From Paenibacillus albicereus (GTDB lineage Bacteria; Bacillota; Bacilli; Paenibacillales; Paenibacillaceae), in NCBI RefSeq assembly GCF_012676905.1, contig NZ_CP051428.1:1450001-1514000 (forward strand): a stretch of DNA of 64,000 nt, given 5' to 3'. Below the pieces are notes generated by a model. It was not told where the DNA came from and searched no databases. It saw only the letters and a list, made by a program, of their open reading frames with translations. Positions 9,946 through 18,472 of this stretch are shown here, piece by piece (the stretch's first letter is position 1; every line of letters begins with the position of its first letter). Both the position numbers and the translations under genes were made by a program.

Positions 9946-10617
9946 ATGAGCATCATCAGACGAGTTCGAGACATCACGCTCGCGACCTTGAACGAGCATC
10001 TTGAAAAAGCCGAGGATCCGGTCAAGCTGATCGACCAATTCCTCTGGGCGACGCGGGAGGAGATCATTCAGTCCGAACGGCTGCACGCCCAGTACTCGGC
10101 ACATGGACAGCATCTGAAAATGCAATGGCTCCAGGCGGAGCAGCAGAGGGAGAAGAGAGAGCAGCAAGCGGTGACGGCACTGAAAGCCGGCGAAGAGCAG
10201 CTGGCGCGCATCGCCCTTCACGAAAAGGCATCCGCGGAGGAGCGCTCGGCTCAGTACCGCGACCTGTACGAGCAGAGCCGGCTCAACATGGAGGATCTGG
10301 AAAAGACGCTGCAGGAGATGCGCAGCGAGTACCAGATCGTCTACGACAAACGGGAGTATTACTCGGCCCGCATGGAATCGCTCAAGCTGCAGCAGCGCAT
10401 GAATTCGCGCTACAGCGCGGCAGGCGCCGGGGGCAAGCCGGAAGGCATGTTCCGCCGTCTGGACGACCGCATCAGCGGCTTGGAGCATGAGGCCCGCAGC
10501 CTGCGAGACCTCAGGCAAGGCGGCCCGGACTTCGCGGCTGCCGAGCGCGGAGCCGTCAATCCCAAGGTCGAGCTTGAGCTCGAGCAGCTCAAACGAAAGC
10601 TAGGACAAGGAGGCTGA
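9946..10617 (+). CDS. pspA: PspA/IM30 family phage-shock protein (first copy)
   Basis: The 223-residue protein is almost entirely heptad-rich alpha-helix, as expected for the ESCRT-III-like PspA/Vipp1/LiaH family that coats and stabilises stressed membranes. The N-terminus (SIIRRVRDITLATLNEHLEKAEDP) has the amphipathic helix and the conserved EDP turn of the family. AGGAGGATATAGG precedes the ATG. It follows the LiaI-like gene by 39 bases and precedes pspC by 5 bases, so it is translated within one operon. The paralogue two genes downstream is about 12 residues longer, and the two differ considerably, suggesting old duplication and division of labour. Confidence 0.88.
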   Translation: MSIIRRVRDITLATLNEHLEKAEDPVKLIDQFLWATREEIIQSERLHAQYSAHGQHLKMQWLQAEQQREKREQQAVTALKAGEEQLARIALHEKASAEERSAQYRDLYEQSRLNMEDLEKTLQEMRSEYQIVYDKREYYSARMESLKLQQRMNSRYSAAGAGGKPEGMFRRLDDRISGLEHEARSLRDLRQGGPDFAAAERGAVNPKVELELEQLKRKLGQGG

Positions 10618-10622
10618 CCGAC

Positions 10623-11102
10623 ATGAAGCAACTTTACCGGTCCAGACAGAAGAAGATCATGACCGGGCTCAGCGGCGGATTGTCCGACTACTTCAACGTC
10701 GATGTCAATCTGCTCCGCATCCTCATCATCATCCTGGCGATCTGCACGAGCGGGGCCGCGATTCTGGTCTATATCCTGGCGGCGCTTGTCATTCCGAAGG
10801 AGCCTCCTTATGACTCCTACCCGCCCGGAGGTTACGGTCCATACGGCGGCTACGGCGGCCCGCAGCGTCCGGAGCAAGGCTACGGCTTCGATCCGCGCCG
10901 GCGCCAGGACGGCCCTTACGGCGGCCCTTACCGCAACCCGCCGCAATACGGTGCCGGTTCTCACGACCCGGCTTGGAAGGAAGCCTCGGAGCCTTCCGCG
11001 TCCGAGCTGGACAAAATGATGGACGATCTGGAGAAAAAGGCGCTCCGCAAGGAGCTGGACGATTTGAAAGCCAAACTCGCGAAGTACGAGAAGGGAGAAT
11101 GA
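10623..11102 (+). CDS. pspC: PspC-domain membrane protein with Gly/Tyr/Pro-rich insert
   Basis: Residues 1-60 form a PspC domain ([20 protein letters not shown], then a hydrophobic segment at about 33-58). PspC proteins are inner-membrane sensors or regulators of the phage-shock response. Residues 62-115 are low-complexity and rich in Gly, Tyr and Pro (repeats such as [12 protein letters not shown]), and residues 125-159 form a charged coiled coil ([20 protein letters not shown]). The coiled-coil tail could contact the neighbouring PspA proteins; that is inference. Located 5 bases after one pspA and 4 bases before the other. Confidence 0.85.
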   Translation: MKQLYRSRQKKIMTGLSGGLSDYFNVDVNLLRILIIILAICTSGAAILVYILAALVIPKEPPYDSYPPGGYGPYGGYGGPQRPEQGYGFDPRRRQDGPYGGPYRNPPQYGAGSHDPAWKEASEPSASELDKMMDDLEKKALRKELDDLKAKLAKYEKGE

Positions 11103-11106
11103 CAAC

Positions 11107-11814
11107 ATGGGTATTTTCAAACGGATGAAGGATATTACGAAGGCGTCGATGCATGAGGTGCTGGACAAGATGGAAGATCCGGTCATCATGCTCAACCAAT
11201 ACCTGCGCGACATGGAGCAGGAGATCCACCAGGCGGAGGTTACCGTCGCCAAGCAGATGGCGGGCGAGCGCCGCATGCAGCAGCGCCACGAAGAAGCGCA
11301 GCGCAGCGCGGCGGACCGCGACAGCAAGGCCGAGGCGGCCCTGCGCTCGGGACAGGAGGATCTGGCCCGGACGATGCTGGAGGAGAAGCTGTACTTCGAC
11401 GAGAAGACGGAGGAATTCAGCCGTCTCCACGCGGAAGCCAAAGCTCAGGCGGACGAGCTGAAGCACCAGCTGTACGGCATGAAGGATGAGTTCTACCAGC
11501 TGCGCAACAAGCGCAACGAGCTGGCGGCGCGCGCTCAGATGGCGAAGGCCAAAAAGCAGATGTCCCAGACGTCCTCGGTCGGTCATATCGATTCGGGCAG
11601 CGCCTCGCGCGGCTTCGGCCGCATGGAGGAGAAGATCCTCCGCCTGGAGGCGGAAGCCGACGTGCTCCGCACCCCGTACGGACCGGGAACGGGCGGATAT
11701 CGCTCCGAAGCGAAGCCGGAGAACCAGCTCAAGGTCGAGGAGCAGCTCCGTCTGCTCAAGAACAAGCTGAATCCGACGCCAGCTGCGGATGAGGAGACGT
11801 CGAAGGATTCCTAG
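11107..11814 (+). CDS. pspA: PspA/IM30 family phage-shock protein (second copy)
   Basis: A 235-residue helical protein of the PspA/LiaH family: [20 protein letters not shown] at the N-terminus, [15 protein letters not shown] immediately after, then long heptad repeats. It is closer to the typical PspA length and consensus than the first copy. The C-terminus carries a short disordered acidic tail ([11 protein letters not shown]). Translation starts at an ATG behind GAGAAGGGAGAA, directly after pspC, and a terminator follows, so this gene ends the structural part of the stress operon. Confidence 0.9.
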   Translation: MGIFKRMKDITKASMHEVLDKMEDPVIMLNQYLRDMEQEIHQAEVTVAKQMAGERRMQQRHEEAQRSAADRDSKAEAALRSGQEDLARTMLEEKLYFDEKTEEFSRLHAEAKAQADELKHQLYGMKDEFYQLRNKRNELAARAQMAKAKKQMSQTSSVGHIDSGSASRGFGRMEEKILRLEAEADVLRTPYGPGTGGYRSEAKPENQLKVEEQLRLLKNKLNPTPAADEETSKDS

Positions 11815-11861
11815 GAATAAAACGGGAAGGGCGCCGTATAGGCCGGCCGCTCGCCTGCAGC

Positions 11862-11906
11862 AGCCCCAAACCGGACAGCTGAAGCTGACGGTTCGGGGCT
11901 TTGTTC
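11862..11906 (+). terminator. terminator between psp genes and the two-component genes
   Basis: Inverted repeat agccccaaaccg / cggttcggggct (one mismatch) around a 15-base loop, followed by ttgttct. It separates the psp structural genes from the kinase-regulator pair, which probably has its own promoter or depends on read-through. Confidence 0.7.
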
Positions 11907-11989
11907 TGCTGTGGGGACTCGTGCGCTTGCGGGAGCTTGTTCCAACGCCTCGGGAAGCGTTAAAGTAGAGAAAGAGAGGGGGAGCTGAA

Positions 11990-12994
11990 GTGTCCGCCAA
12001 GAAGCCTCCGGAAAGAGAGCGGGAACCGAACCGCCGCAACAGAATGGAAATCCTGCTATGGCTGCTCATTTTGCTCGGATTGCTGCTGATCTTGCTGCAA
12101 GGTCTCGGGTATGTGGAATTTTTCGCGCTGCAGGGTAAAGCGGCTCTGTACGGATTGACGATCATCGCGGTCGCGATGGCGGCATCGGCGCTCAAGAGCT
12201 CGGTACAGACGAGCAGGCTGAAGGAGGCGCTGCGCAAGCTCAATCAGCAGCAGGGCGCGCGCCGCAAGACGATTACGATTCCGACGGCGAAGAAGGAAGG
12301 CGAGCTGCCGGAGGAAGAGGAGCAGGAGCGCGAGCGCGAGGAATGGCAGGAGCAGGTGAAGTTCACCGCCGTCATCGAAGAGCGCCAGCGGCTCTCGCGG
12401 GAGCTGCATGACGCGGTGAGCCAGCAGCTGTTCGCCATATCCATGACGGCTACCGCCGTCAGCCGGACGATCGAGAAGGATTGGGAGAGAGCGCGCCGGC
12501 AAGTGCAGCTGATCGAGGAGATGGCAGCGGTCGCGCAGTCCGAGATGAGGGCGCTGCTGCTGCATTTGCGGCCGGTGCATCTCGACGGCAAGGATCTCGC
12601 GCAGGCGCTGGAGAGGCTCGTCTCGGAGCTGCAGGCCAAGGTGCCGATGGAGATCAGCATCCAGGTGGACCGGACGCTGCTGTTCCATCCGAACGCGGAG
12701 GACCATCTGTTCCGGATCGCGCAGGAGGCTCTTTCCAACACGCTGCGGCATGCCAAGGCGAGCAAGATGGACATATCGCTGAGGCGGGACGGATCGCTCG
12801 CCAAGCTGAGCTTCACCGACAACGGGATTGGATTCGATCTGGAAGAGAAGAAGCAGGCCTCCTACGGTCTGCTGACGATGGAAGAGCGCATCCACGAGCT
12901 GGGCGGACGGATCGCCGTCAATACGGCTCCGGGCGAAGGCACGGCGATCGAGATGTGGGTGCCGCTCGAGGACGGAAAGGGGATAGGGGCATGA
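11990..12994 (+). CDS. liaS: LiaS-like sensor histidine kinase
   Basis: A 334-residue NarL-type (HPK7) histidine kinase. Two membrane segments (about residues 18-38 and 48-64) with almost no extracellular loop place it among intramembrane-sensing kinases such as LiaS and VraS. A highly charged linker follows, then a HisKA_3 dimerisation domain with phospho-acceptor His140 (LSRELHDAVSQ) and an ATPase domain with N box (EALSNTLRHA) and G boxes (DNGIGFD, GEGTAIEM). The start is GTG behind GAGGGGGAGCTGAA. Its stop overlaps the start of the regulator (ATGA), so the two are translationally coupled. The upstream genes indicate that it senses cell-wall or membrane damage; no full LiaF inhibitor is present beside it. 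Confidence 0.85.
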   Translation: MSAKKPPEREREPNRRNRMEILLWLLILLGLLLILLQGLGYVEFFALQGKAALYGLTIIAVAMAASALKSSVQTSRLKEALRKLNQQQGARRKTITIPTAKKEGELPEEEEQEREREEWQEQVKFTAVIEERQRLSRELHDAVSQQLFAISMTATAVSRTIEKDWERARRQVQLIEEMAAVAQSEMRALLLHLRPVHLDGKDLAQALERLVSELQAKVPMEISIQVDRTLLFHPNAEDHLFRIAQEALSNTLRHAKASKMDISLRRDGSLAKLSFTDNGIGFDLEEKKQASYGLLTMEERIHELGGRIAVNTAPGEGTAIEMWVPLEDGKGIGA

Positions 12995-13674
12995 GCGGGA
13001 TATTGAGCGGCGAAGACCAGGAGACACCGGCAATCCGGGTGCTGCTGGTCGACGATCATGAGATGGTGCGGATCGGCCTCGCGGCCGTGCTGGACACCGA
13101 GGACGGGATCGAGGTCGTCGGCGAGGCGGGCAACGGCAAGGAGGGAATTCGGCTGGCGCTGGCGTACAAGCCGGACGTCGTGCTGATGGATCTCGTGATG
13201 GAGGAGCTGGACGGCGTCGAGACGACTCGGCAGATCATGGAGCAGCTCCCGGATACGAGAGTCATCGTGCTGACGAGCTATCTCGACGATAGCAAGCTGT
13301 ATCCCGTCATCGAGGCGGGAGCGTTCAGCTATCTGCTGAAGACGTCCCGGGCCGGCGAGATCGCGGACGCGATCCGGGCTGCGTCCCGAGGGCAGTCCGT
13401 GCTGGAGTCGCAGGTCGCGGCCAAGATGATGAACCGCTTCCGGCAGCCGAAGCCGGCCGCGCAAAAAGCTCCGCACGAGGAGCTTACGGAGCGGGAGATG
13501 GACGTGCTCAAGCTGGTCGCCCAAGGGCTGTCCAACCAGGATATCGCGGACCGGCTGTTCATCAGCATCAAGACGGTCAAGTTCCATGTGACGAACGTGC
13601 TGAACAAGCTGGGCGTCGAGGATCGCACGCAAGCCGCGATCTACGCGCACAAGCATGATTTGGAGCTCGAATAG
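12991..13674 (+). CDS. liaR: LiaR-like response regulator (NarL family)
   Basis: A 227-residue regulator with an N-terminal receiver domain (VLLVDDHEMVRIGL, phospho-acceptor Asp67 in VLMDLVM, conserved Thr in VLTSY and Lys in YLLKTSRAGEI) and a C-terminal LuxR-type HTH (LTEREMDVLKLVAQGLSNQDI followed by KTVKFHVTNVLNKLGVEDR). It is the cognate partner of the overlapping kinase and probably activates the upstream psp operon. The N-terminus carries about 14 residues before the receiver domain; the overlap with the kinase stop codon supports this start. It converges with the minus-strand gene at 13682, with only 7 bases between stops. Confidence 0.87.
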   Translation: MSGILSGEDQETPAIRVLLVDDHEMVRIGLAAVLDTEDGIEVVGEAGNGKEGIRLALAYKPDVVLMDLVMEELDGVETTRQIMEQLPDTRVIVLTSYLDDSKLYPVIEAGAFSYLLKTSRAGEIADAIRAASRGQSVLESQVAAKMMNRFRQPKPAAQKAPHEELTEREMDVLKLVAQGLSNQDIADRLFISIKTVKFHVTNVLNKLGVEDRTQAAIYAHKHDLELE

Positions 13675-13681
13675 CGGGCTC

Positions 13682-14374
13682 TCAGACGCTCTCGTGCAGC
13701 CTCCAGCCTTGGGGAGGCAGGAAGCTGCCCGGCGCTCCGTACTCGTTGTACTGCGTATACGGCAGCGTGAGCGCATCGGAAAGCAGCGAGCGCGCAGGCA
13801 GCTCCAGCAGTCCGGTAAGGATGCTCTCGGCGCAAGGAAGCAGTCCTTCGGCGCTGTAGAGCGCGCGGAGCACGGAGTCGGGGCGCTCGTCGAGCAGTCG
13901 GTTCAAGGTGATCGTGTCGATCTGGAGCCTGCCTTGCCCGGAAGTTCCCGAAGGGAAAAATCCGGCGGCTGCCGCGGCTGGATGAGCGGCCAAGCGGGCC
14001 AGCTCGGCTTCCACCTCGGAGCTGAGCGTCGCGCTGCAGCGGAAGCTCAGCAGCATCAGCGAGTTCCAGCCGCTCTCGAGCCGGCGCACGGCATCCCCGA
14101 GCCCGGGCACGTCCAGGACGCTTCGGCCGTTTTCCAGATGCCGGCGGCGTTCCCGCAAGCGGCGTACGGCCAGCAGCTGGGCGGCGACCGCTTCCGTCCA
14201 GGAGGCCGCCTCCGACAGCGCGCTTCTCATCTGTCCTCCTGCCTCTCCGTAAAGGAGGCTCCAGGACGGGATGCCTGCGGAGGCGGACGATTCGGGACGG
14301 ACGGCGGCGGGCTGGACGGGAGAAGTCCTTTCGATCGAGCGGCGCGGGAAAATCCGATGCAACGGTTGGAGCAA
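13682..14374 (-). CDS. uncharacterised protein (weak FliD C-terminus resemblance)
   Basis: A 230-residue protein without a recognised family. The start TTG at 14374 is supported by an excellent AAGGAGGA site 8 bases upstream. The first 30 residues are basic and disordered. The middle is helical (LLAVRRLRERRRHLENGR), and residues about 145-200 (GRLQIDTITLNRLLDERPDSV) read somewhat like the C-terminal part of filament cap protein FliD, where L-x-I-D-x-x-x-L precedes a helix and a p-x-x-V motif. That resemblance is weak and no other flagellar gene is present, so function is left open. Transcribed convergently to liaR and downstream of the minus-strand gene at 14521. Confidence 0.6.
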   Translation of the reverse strand: MLQPLHRIFPRRSIERTSPVQPAAVRPESSASAGIPSWSLLYGEAGGQMRSALSEAASWTEAVAAQLLAVRRLRERRRHLENGRSVLDVPGLGDAVRRLESGWNSLMLLSFRCSATLSSEVEAELARLAAHPAAAAAGFFPSGTSGQGRLQIDTITLNRLLDERPDSVLRALYSAEGLLPCAESILTGLLELPARSLLSDALTLPYTQYNEYGAPGSFLPPQGWRLHESV

Positions 14375-14443
14375 GGGAAGCGTCCTCCTTCGGCATGCAG
14401 GATAAGTTGCTTTCCTTTACCCGAATCCAGCGCGATGCCAAAC

Positions 14444-14477
14444 AGCCTGCTCCGCTCCGAAGAGAGCGAAGCAGGCT
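14444..14477 (-). terminator. hairpin downstream of the Sm-like gene
   Basis: An inverted repeat agcctgct...gctc / gagc...agcaggct lies between the two minus-strand genes, 40 bases downstream of the stop codon at 14521. The T run on the minus strand is short (gttt), so it may be a weak terminator or processing site. Confidence 0.55.
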
Positions 14478-14520
14478 GGCCTTGCCGGGCCGCGAGGGAT
14501 GCGGTGATGCCGGGCCTCCG

Positions 14521-14967
14521 TCAGATGAGGAGCAGCAGGAACGCCAGAGCGGCCAGGCTGACGCCGATGGCCGGACCCCAGCCGAAGCCGTAGCCGTACG
14601 GCGGATAGCCGCCCGGATGCCCGAATCCCGGAGCGGCTTCCTGGGCACCGCCGGGGCCGTAAGGATAGCCGGGGCGGAACGGAAACGCCTGGGTATGGGC
14701 TTCGGGCTCCTTGTCGGCCGCCTTGACGGCCTTGCCTTTTTTGCCCTTGTTCTTGCTTGCGGGCTTGGCGGCGGAGATGCCGGCGGACGCGAAGCGCCGG
14801 TCATGATAGTCCTCGCCGCCGTTCAGGAAAACGTGGCCGTCGCGGCAGGCCGTGAGCGTGCCGACATGGCGCGTGCCGTCCTTGAGAATCATGCAGACGG
14901 GCATGCCGCAGAATTGCTTGATGTGGTCTTCGTGAAGTGGTCGAATCGGTTCCATGCTGCCATTCAT
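14521..14967 (-). CDS. small Sm-like protein with Gly/Tyr/Pro-rich segment and C-terminal TM
   Basis: A 148-residue protein (or 144 if it starts at 14955). Residues about 10-45 (FCGMPVCMILKDGTRHVGTL) resemble the short Sm-like beta-barrel seen in small Bacillus spore and envelope proteins, where a G-x-V-x-x-x-L-x-x-G pattern is typical. A Lys-rich stretch (KPASKNKGKKGKAVKAADK), a Gly/Pro/Tyr-rich stretch and a final hydrophobic segment (IGVSLAALAFLLLLI) follow, so the protein is probably tail-anchored. AAAGGA upstream supports either ATG. The region upstream diverges from the YwmB-like gene. No established function. Confidence 0.6.
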   Translation of the reverse strand: MNGSMEPIRPLHEDHIKQFCGMPVCMILKDGTRHVGTLTACRDGHVFLNGGEDYHDRRFASAGISAAKPASKNKGKKGKAVKAADKEPEAHTQAFPFRPGYPYGPGGAQEAAPGFGHPGGYPPYGYGFGWGPAIGVSLAALAFLLLLI

Positions 14968-15071
14968 CCTTTCGGTCCGATGTGCGGGATGGGATGATGC
15001 AGTATATTCACCTACGGGCGGATGCGCATGGTCAAACACCCAATTCGGGCTATCCAAAAGGAGCGGATCGA

Positions 15072-15920
15072 ATGCAAGCGAGGGAAGCGGACCGGAAGCG
15101 GCGGGCCAGACAAGCGTTCGGGCTGGGAGCGGCGGCGCTGCTGCTCGCGGTGCTGGCTATCGTCTCGTCGTCGCGCGAGGCGGGAGCGCCGGGATGGGGA
15201 GCGCGGGACAAGCCGGCGCGGTCGAGCCAGCTCCAGTCGGCCTCGATGGGCGATCTGGGCCGGCTATGGCAATGGGCCGAGGCGGACTTCAGCGGCGGCG
15301 CGGCGGGCGGAAGCTGGGGACTTCGCTGGCTCGTCCCGGGGCTGACCAAGGAGCAGGCGGAGCGGCTGCCGGGTGAGCTGGCAGGCGGGGATGGCAGTCT
15401 TCCTCCCCTGACGGATGAATCGGGGACGGAATCGGGCATTCTATGGAAAGCGGAGCGGACGGACGAATCGGGCCATTGGCTCCTCTCCGGATTGCACGGC
15501 GGGGACGGGGAGTCGGCGCCCGTGGAAGCCGTCATCCGGCTGCAATCGGCGGAGCTTGCCTCGAAGGCTGTGCTCGAGCAGGCGCAGGAACGGGTGCTCG
15601 GCGCGCTGCGGGCCGTCGGCGCGGACGACGCTTCCGCGCTTCTCTCGATCCAGGCAAGCGGAAGCGGGCTGCGGGGAGACAGCGCGGAGCGCATCCTGGC
15701 CGCGGCCGAGGCGCGGCGGCTGGATCGCTACGAGGATGACGTGATGATCCTGTCGACCTACGCCTCCGGCCGCTTGGACGGAGCGGTCGGGCTGGCGGAG
15801 GGAGGACGGTCGGAGCGGGCGAACCTGCAGCTGGCGGCGACCAAGCCCGGCAAGGAGGGCGGCGGCGGAACCCTTACGATCGGCGTTCCGCTGCTGACGG
15901 GCGAGGCGGGCGTTCCATGA
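15072..15920 (+). CDS. YwmB-like secreted or membrane-anchored protein
   Basis: A 282-residue protein with a basic N-terminus and one hydrophobic segment (AFGLGAAALLLAVLAIVSS), followed by an extracytoplasmic domain. The C-terminal motif pattern (DVMILSTYASGRLDGAV, then ANLQLAATKPG and GGGTLTIGVPLLTGE) resembles the end of the YwmB family, in which an aligned N-L-Q-x-A-x-R ... T-I-G-x-P block is characteristic; the family is unstudied but common in spore formers. The ATG at 15072 is preceded by AAAAGGAG with good spacing, whereas the longer frame upstream lacks a site. It is divergent from the Sm-like gene and followed by zwf. Confidence 0.5.
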   Translation: MQAREADRKRRARQAFGLGAAALLLAVLAIVSSSREAGAPGWGARDKPARSSQLQSASMGDLGRLWQWAEADFSGGAAGGSWGLRWLVPGLTKEQAERLPGELAGGDGSLPPLTDESGTESGILWKAERTDESGHWLLSGLHGGDGESAPVEAVIRLQSAELASKAVLEQAQERVLGALRAVGADDASALLSIQASGSGLRGDSAERILAAAEARRLDRYEDDVMILSTYASGRLDGAVGLAEGGRSERANLQLAATKPGKEGGGGTLTIGVPLLTGEAGVP

Positions 15921-16007
15921 GCCGCCGCAGCGCCTTCTCTCGACGGCTGCCGAACGTGAAGGGCCCATGAAGATTGGGTGAGATCAATAGCCGCGCCCGC
16001 ACCGATA

Positions 16008-16016
16008 TGTTACACT
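16008..16016 (+). promoter_or_regulatory. candidate extended -10 promoter of zwf
   Basis: TG-t-TACACT, an extended -10 element, lies 44 bases before the zwf start codon. No convincing -35 hexamer is seen at the matching distance. Confidence 0.4.
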
Positions 16017-16059
16017 ACATACCATATCGACCCGATCCAACCAAATTCATGACGAAAGA

Positions 16060-17625
16060 ATGAGGAACATGAACTACTCTAACAAACAGGAACTGACAGC
16101 CGCCGAAGGCGCGGTCTACTATCTGTTCGGAGCCACTGGCGACCTGGCGCGGAGGAAGCTGTTCCCGGCGCTTTTTTCCCTATATAAAGAAGGCAAGCTG
16201 GCGGAGGACTTCGCGGTCGTCGGCCTTGCCCGCCGTCCGCGCGACAACGGGCAGTTCCGCCAGGACGTCTACGAGTCGATCCAGGAGTTCTGCCGCTACA
16301 AGGCGATCGACCAGGAGCTTTGGAGCCGGTTCGCGGATCATTTCGTCTACATGTCGCTGGACATCCACAACGTGGACGGCTTCCGCGAGCTGAACCGGCT
16401 GTCCGGCGAGCTCGACCAGAAGTTCGGCATCAACGGCAACCGCCTCTTTTATCTCGCGCTGGCGCCGGAGCTGTTCGGTCCGGTCTCGTTCAACCTGCGG
16501 GACGGCGGGCTGCTGGAGTCCGCCGGCTGGCACAAGCTCGTCATCGAAAAGCCGTTCGGCTACGATCTGGAGTCGGCGCGCGAGCTGAACGGCCAGCTGA
16601 GCCAGGTGTTCAAGGAGGAAGAGGTGTACCGGATCGACCACTATCTCGGCAAGGAGATGGTGCAGAACATCCAGGTGCTGCGCTTCGCGAACCAGCTGTT
16701 CGAGCCGCTCTGGAACAAGAACCATATCGCCAACGTCCAGATCACGCTGTCCGAGACGGTCGGCGTCGAGGAGAGGGGCGGTTATTACGATCATTCCGGA
16801 GCGCTGCGGGACATGGGCCAGAACCATATCCTGCAGATGATTACGATGATTGCGATGGAGCCGCCGGGGAGGCTCCATCCGGAGAGCCTGCGCGACGAAA
16901 AGGTCAAGGTGCTCCGTTCCCTCCGACAGCTCGGCAGCAGCGAAGAGGTGCGCGAGCGCGTCGTGCGCGGCCAATACCGCGCGGGCAGCAGCAAGGGCAA
17001 GGAGCTCCCCGGCTACCGTCAGGAGGACAAGGTCGATCCCGAGTCGTCGACGGAGACGTATTTCGCGGCCAAGGTATACGTGGATAATTTCCGCTGGGCC
17101 GGCGTGCCGTTCTACATCCGCACCGGCAAGCGCCTGCCGGTCAAAACGACGGAGGTCGTCATCGAGTTCAAGAACGTGCCGGACAACGTGCTGTTCGCCA
17201 AGCGGCATGAACTCGGCCCGAACCTGCTCGTCATCCGCGTCAATCCGATGGAGGGCATCTACCTCAAGATCAACGCCAAGCGCCCGGGCTCCGACAACGA
17301 GGTGCAGCCGGTCGCGATGGAGTTCTGCCAAAGCTGCCAGATCGGCATCAACACCCCGGAAGCCTACGAGCTGCTTCTCTACGATGCCGCCCGCGGGGAC
17401 TCCACCTACTTCACCCGCTGGGACGAAGTGGCGGCTGCCTGGACGTTCGTGGACCGCATCGCGGCCGCCTGGCGGGAAAACGACGGCGATCTCCGCTCCT
17501 ATGCGGCCGGCTCCTGGGGGCCGGAGGAAGCGGATCGCCTGCTGCAGCAGGACGGCTTCTTCTGGTGGCCCGTCAACGGCCAAGCCGAGGACAACGTCGT
17601 CTGGATCAGCGGCGGCGGCAGCTGA
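16060..17625 (+). CDS. zwf: glucose-6-phosphate 1-dehydrogenase
   Basis: A 521-residue enzyme oxidising glucose 6-phosphate to 6-phosphogluconolactone with NADP+, the entry to the oxidative pentose phosphate pathway. The N-terminal dinucleotide motif (FGATGDLARRKLFPALF), the EKPFGYDL block and the active-site signature RIDHYLGKEMVQN are all present, and the length is slightly above the usual 490-510. The start is either 16060 or the ATG at 16069; neither has a strong ribosome binding site. It stands apart from gnd and pgl, which are not in the window, and it is followed by a hairpin. Confidence 0.97.
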   Translation: MRNMNYSNKQELTAAEGAVYYLFGATGDLARRKLFPALFSLYKEGKLAEDFAVVGLARRPRDNGQFRQDVYESIQEFCRYKAIDQELWSRFADHFVYMSLDIHNVDGFRELNRLSGELDQKFGINGNRLFYLALAPELFGPVSFNLRDGGLLESAGWHKLVIEKPFGYDLESARELNGQLSQVFKEEEVYRIDHYLGKEMVQNIQVLRFANQLFEPLWNKNHIANVQITLSETVGVEERGGYYDHSGALRDMGQNHILQMITMIAMEPPGRLHPESLRDEKVKVLRSLRQLGSSEEVRERVVRGQYRAGSSKGKELPGYRQEDKVDPESSTETYFAAKVYVDNFRWAGVPFYIRTGKRLPVKTTEVVIEFKNVPDNVLFAKRHELGPNLLVIRVNPMEGIYLKINAKRPGSDNEVQPVAMEFCQSCQIGINTPEAYELLLYDAARGDSTYFTRWDEVAAAWTFVDRIAAAWRENDGDLRSYAAGSWGPEEADRLLQQDGFFWWPVNGQAEDNVVWISGGGS

Positions 17626-17652
17626 TCGGCTGATTTCCCATCCATTCACCCT

Positions 17653-17686
17653 TCCAATCCTGTTCGGGCATCCGGACAGGATTGGA
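17653..17686 (+). terminator. hairpin after zwf
   Basis: An 11-bp perfect inverted repeat (tccaatcctgt / acaggattgga) lies 28 bases after the zwf stop. It is followed by gcgttt rather than a long T run, so termination may be partial, leaving read-through into the cyclase gene. Confidence 0.6.
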
Positions 17687-17729
17687 GGCGTTTAAGACCT
17701 GCATTTTGCGATCGCGAAAGGAGACTCCT

Positions 17730-18359
17730 ATGTTCAAGGTCTACGACATCTCCATGACGGTGCAGCCCGGCATGGCCGTATGGGGCAACGCTCCCGCCAA
17801 GCAGCCGGAGCTGCGTACGCTGAATCCGCATCCTCCGGACAAGAACGGCGTGTACGAGACCGAGCTGCGGCTCGGCGTCCACACCGGCACGCATCTCGAC
17901 GCCCCGCTGCACATGCTGGCGGACGGCGATACGATCGAGACGATCAGCCTGCAGGAGCTGGTCGGCAGCGCGCGGGTCGTCGACTTGACGCATGTGCGGG
18001 ACGGCATCGGGCGCGCCGACCTGGAGCCGCTCGGCCTCGTCCGCGGCGACTGGGTGCTGTTCAAGACGATCAACTCCGAGACCGATACGTTCGAGGACGA
18101 TTTTATCTACTTGCGCGAAGATGGCGCTCGGTATTTAATTGAAGTAGGGGTTCGAGGCATCGGCACGGATGCGCTCGGCATCGAGCGCTCGCAGCCGGAA
18201 TATCCGACGCATCGGCTGCTGTTCCGCAACCGCATCCTGATCGTGGAGGGCCTCCGGCTCAAGGAAGTCGCCGCCGGAACCTACTTCATGGTCATCGCTC
18301 CGCTCAAGCTGAGCGGGATCGAGGCCGCGCCCGCGCGGGCGCTGCTGATCGGTTCATGA
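17730..18359 (+). CDS. cyclase family protein (kynurenine formamidase-like)
   Basis: A 209-residue metal-dependent hydrolase of the cyclase family (PF04199), which includes kynurenine formamidase KynB and isatin hydrolase. The metal-binding signature H-x-G-T-H-x-D-x-P-x-H is intact (VHTGTHLDAPLHM). AAAGGAGA stands 5 bases before the ATG. No other tryptophan-catabolic gene is near, so the natural substrate cannot be read from context. Family membership is clear; substrate is not. Confidence 0.85.
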   Translation: MFKVYDISMTVQPGMAVWGNAPAKQPELRTLNPHPPDKNGVYETELRLGVHTGTHLDAPLHMLADGDTIETISLQELVGSARVVDLTHVRDGIGRADLEPLGLVRGDWVLFKTINSETDTFEDDFIYLREDGARYLIEVGVRGIGTDALGIERSQPEYPTHRLLFRNRILIVEGLRLKEVAAGTYFMVIAPLKLSGIEAAPARALLIGS

Positions 18360-18376
18360 CAAAGGAGAACAAGCCG

Positions 18377-18394
18377 ATGCCGCTGCCGATCTGA
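18377..18394 (+). CDS. possible 5-codon leader minigene before prfC
   Basis: AAAGGAG followed 9 bases later by ATG-CCG-CTG-CCG-ATC-TGA (MPLPI). It contains two prolines and ends in TGA, and lies 79 bases before prfC. It may be a chance match; if translated it could couple ribosome release or stalling to prfC expression. Confidence 0.2.
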   Translation: MPLPI

Positions 18395-18472
18395 GTTCTT
18401 CGGCGATCCGCCCACGGAGAACGACGCATAGTCGGAGCCTGACGATAAATTGTACGAAGCAAGGAGAAGTCC

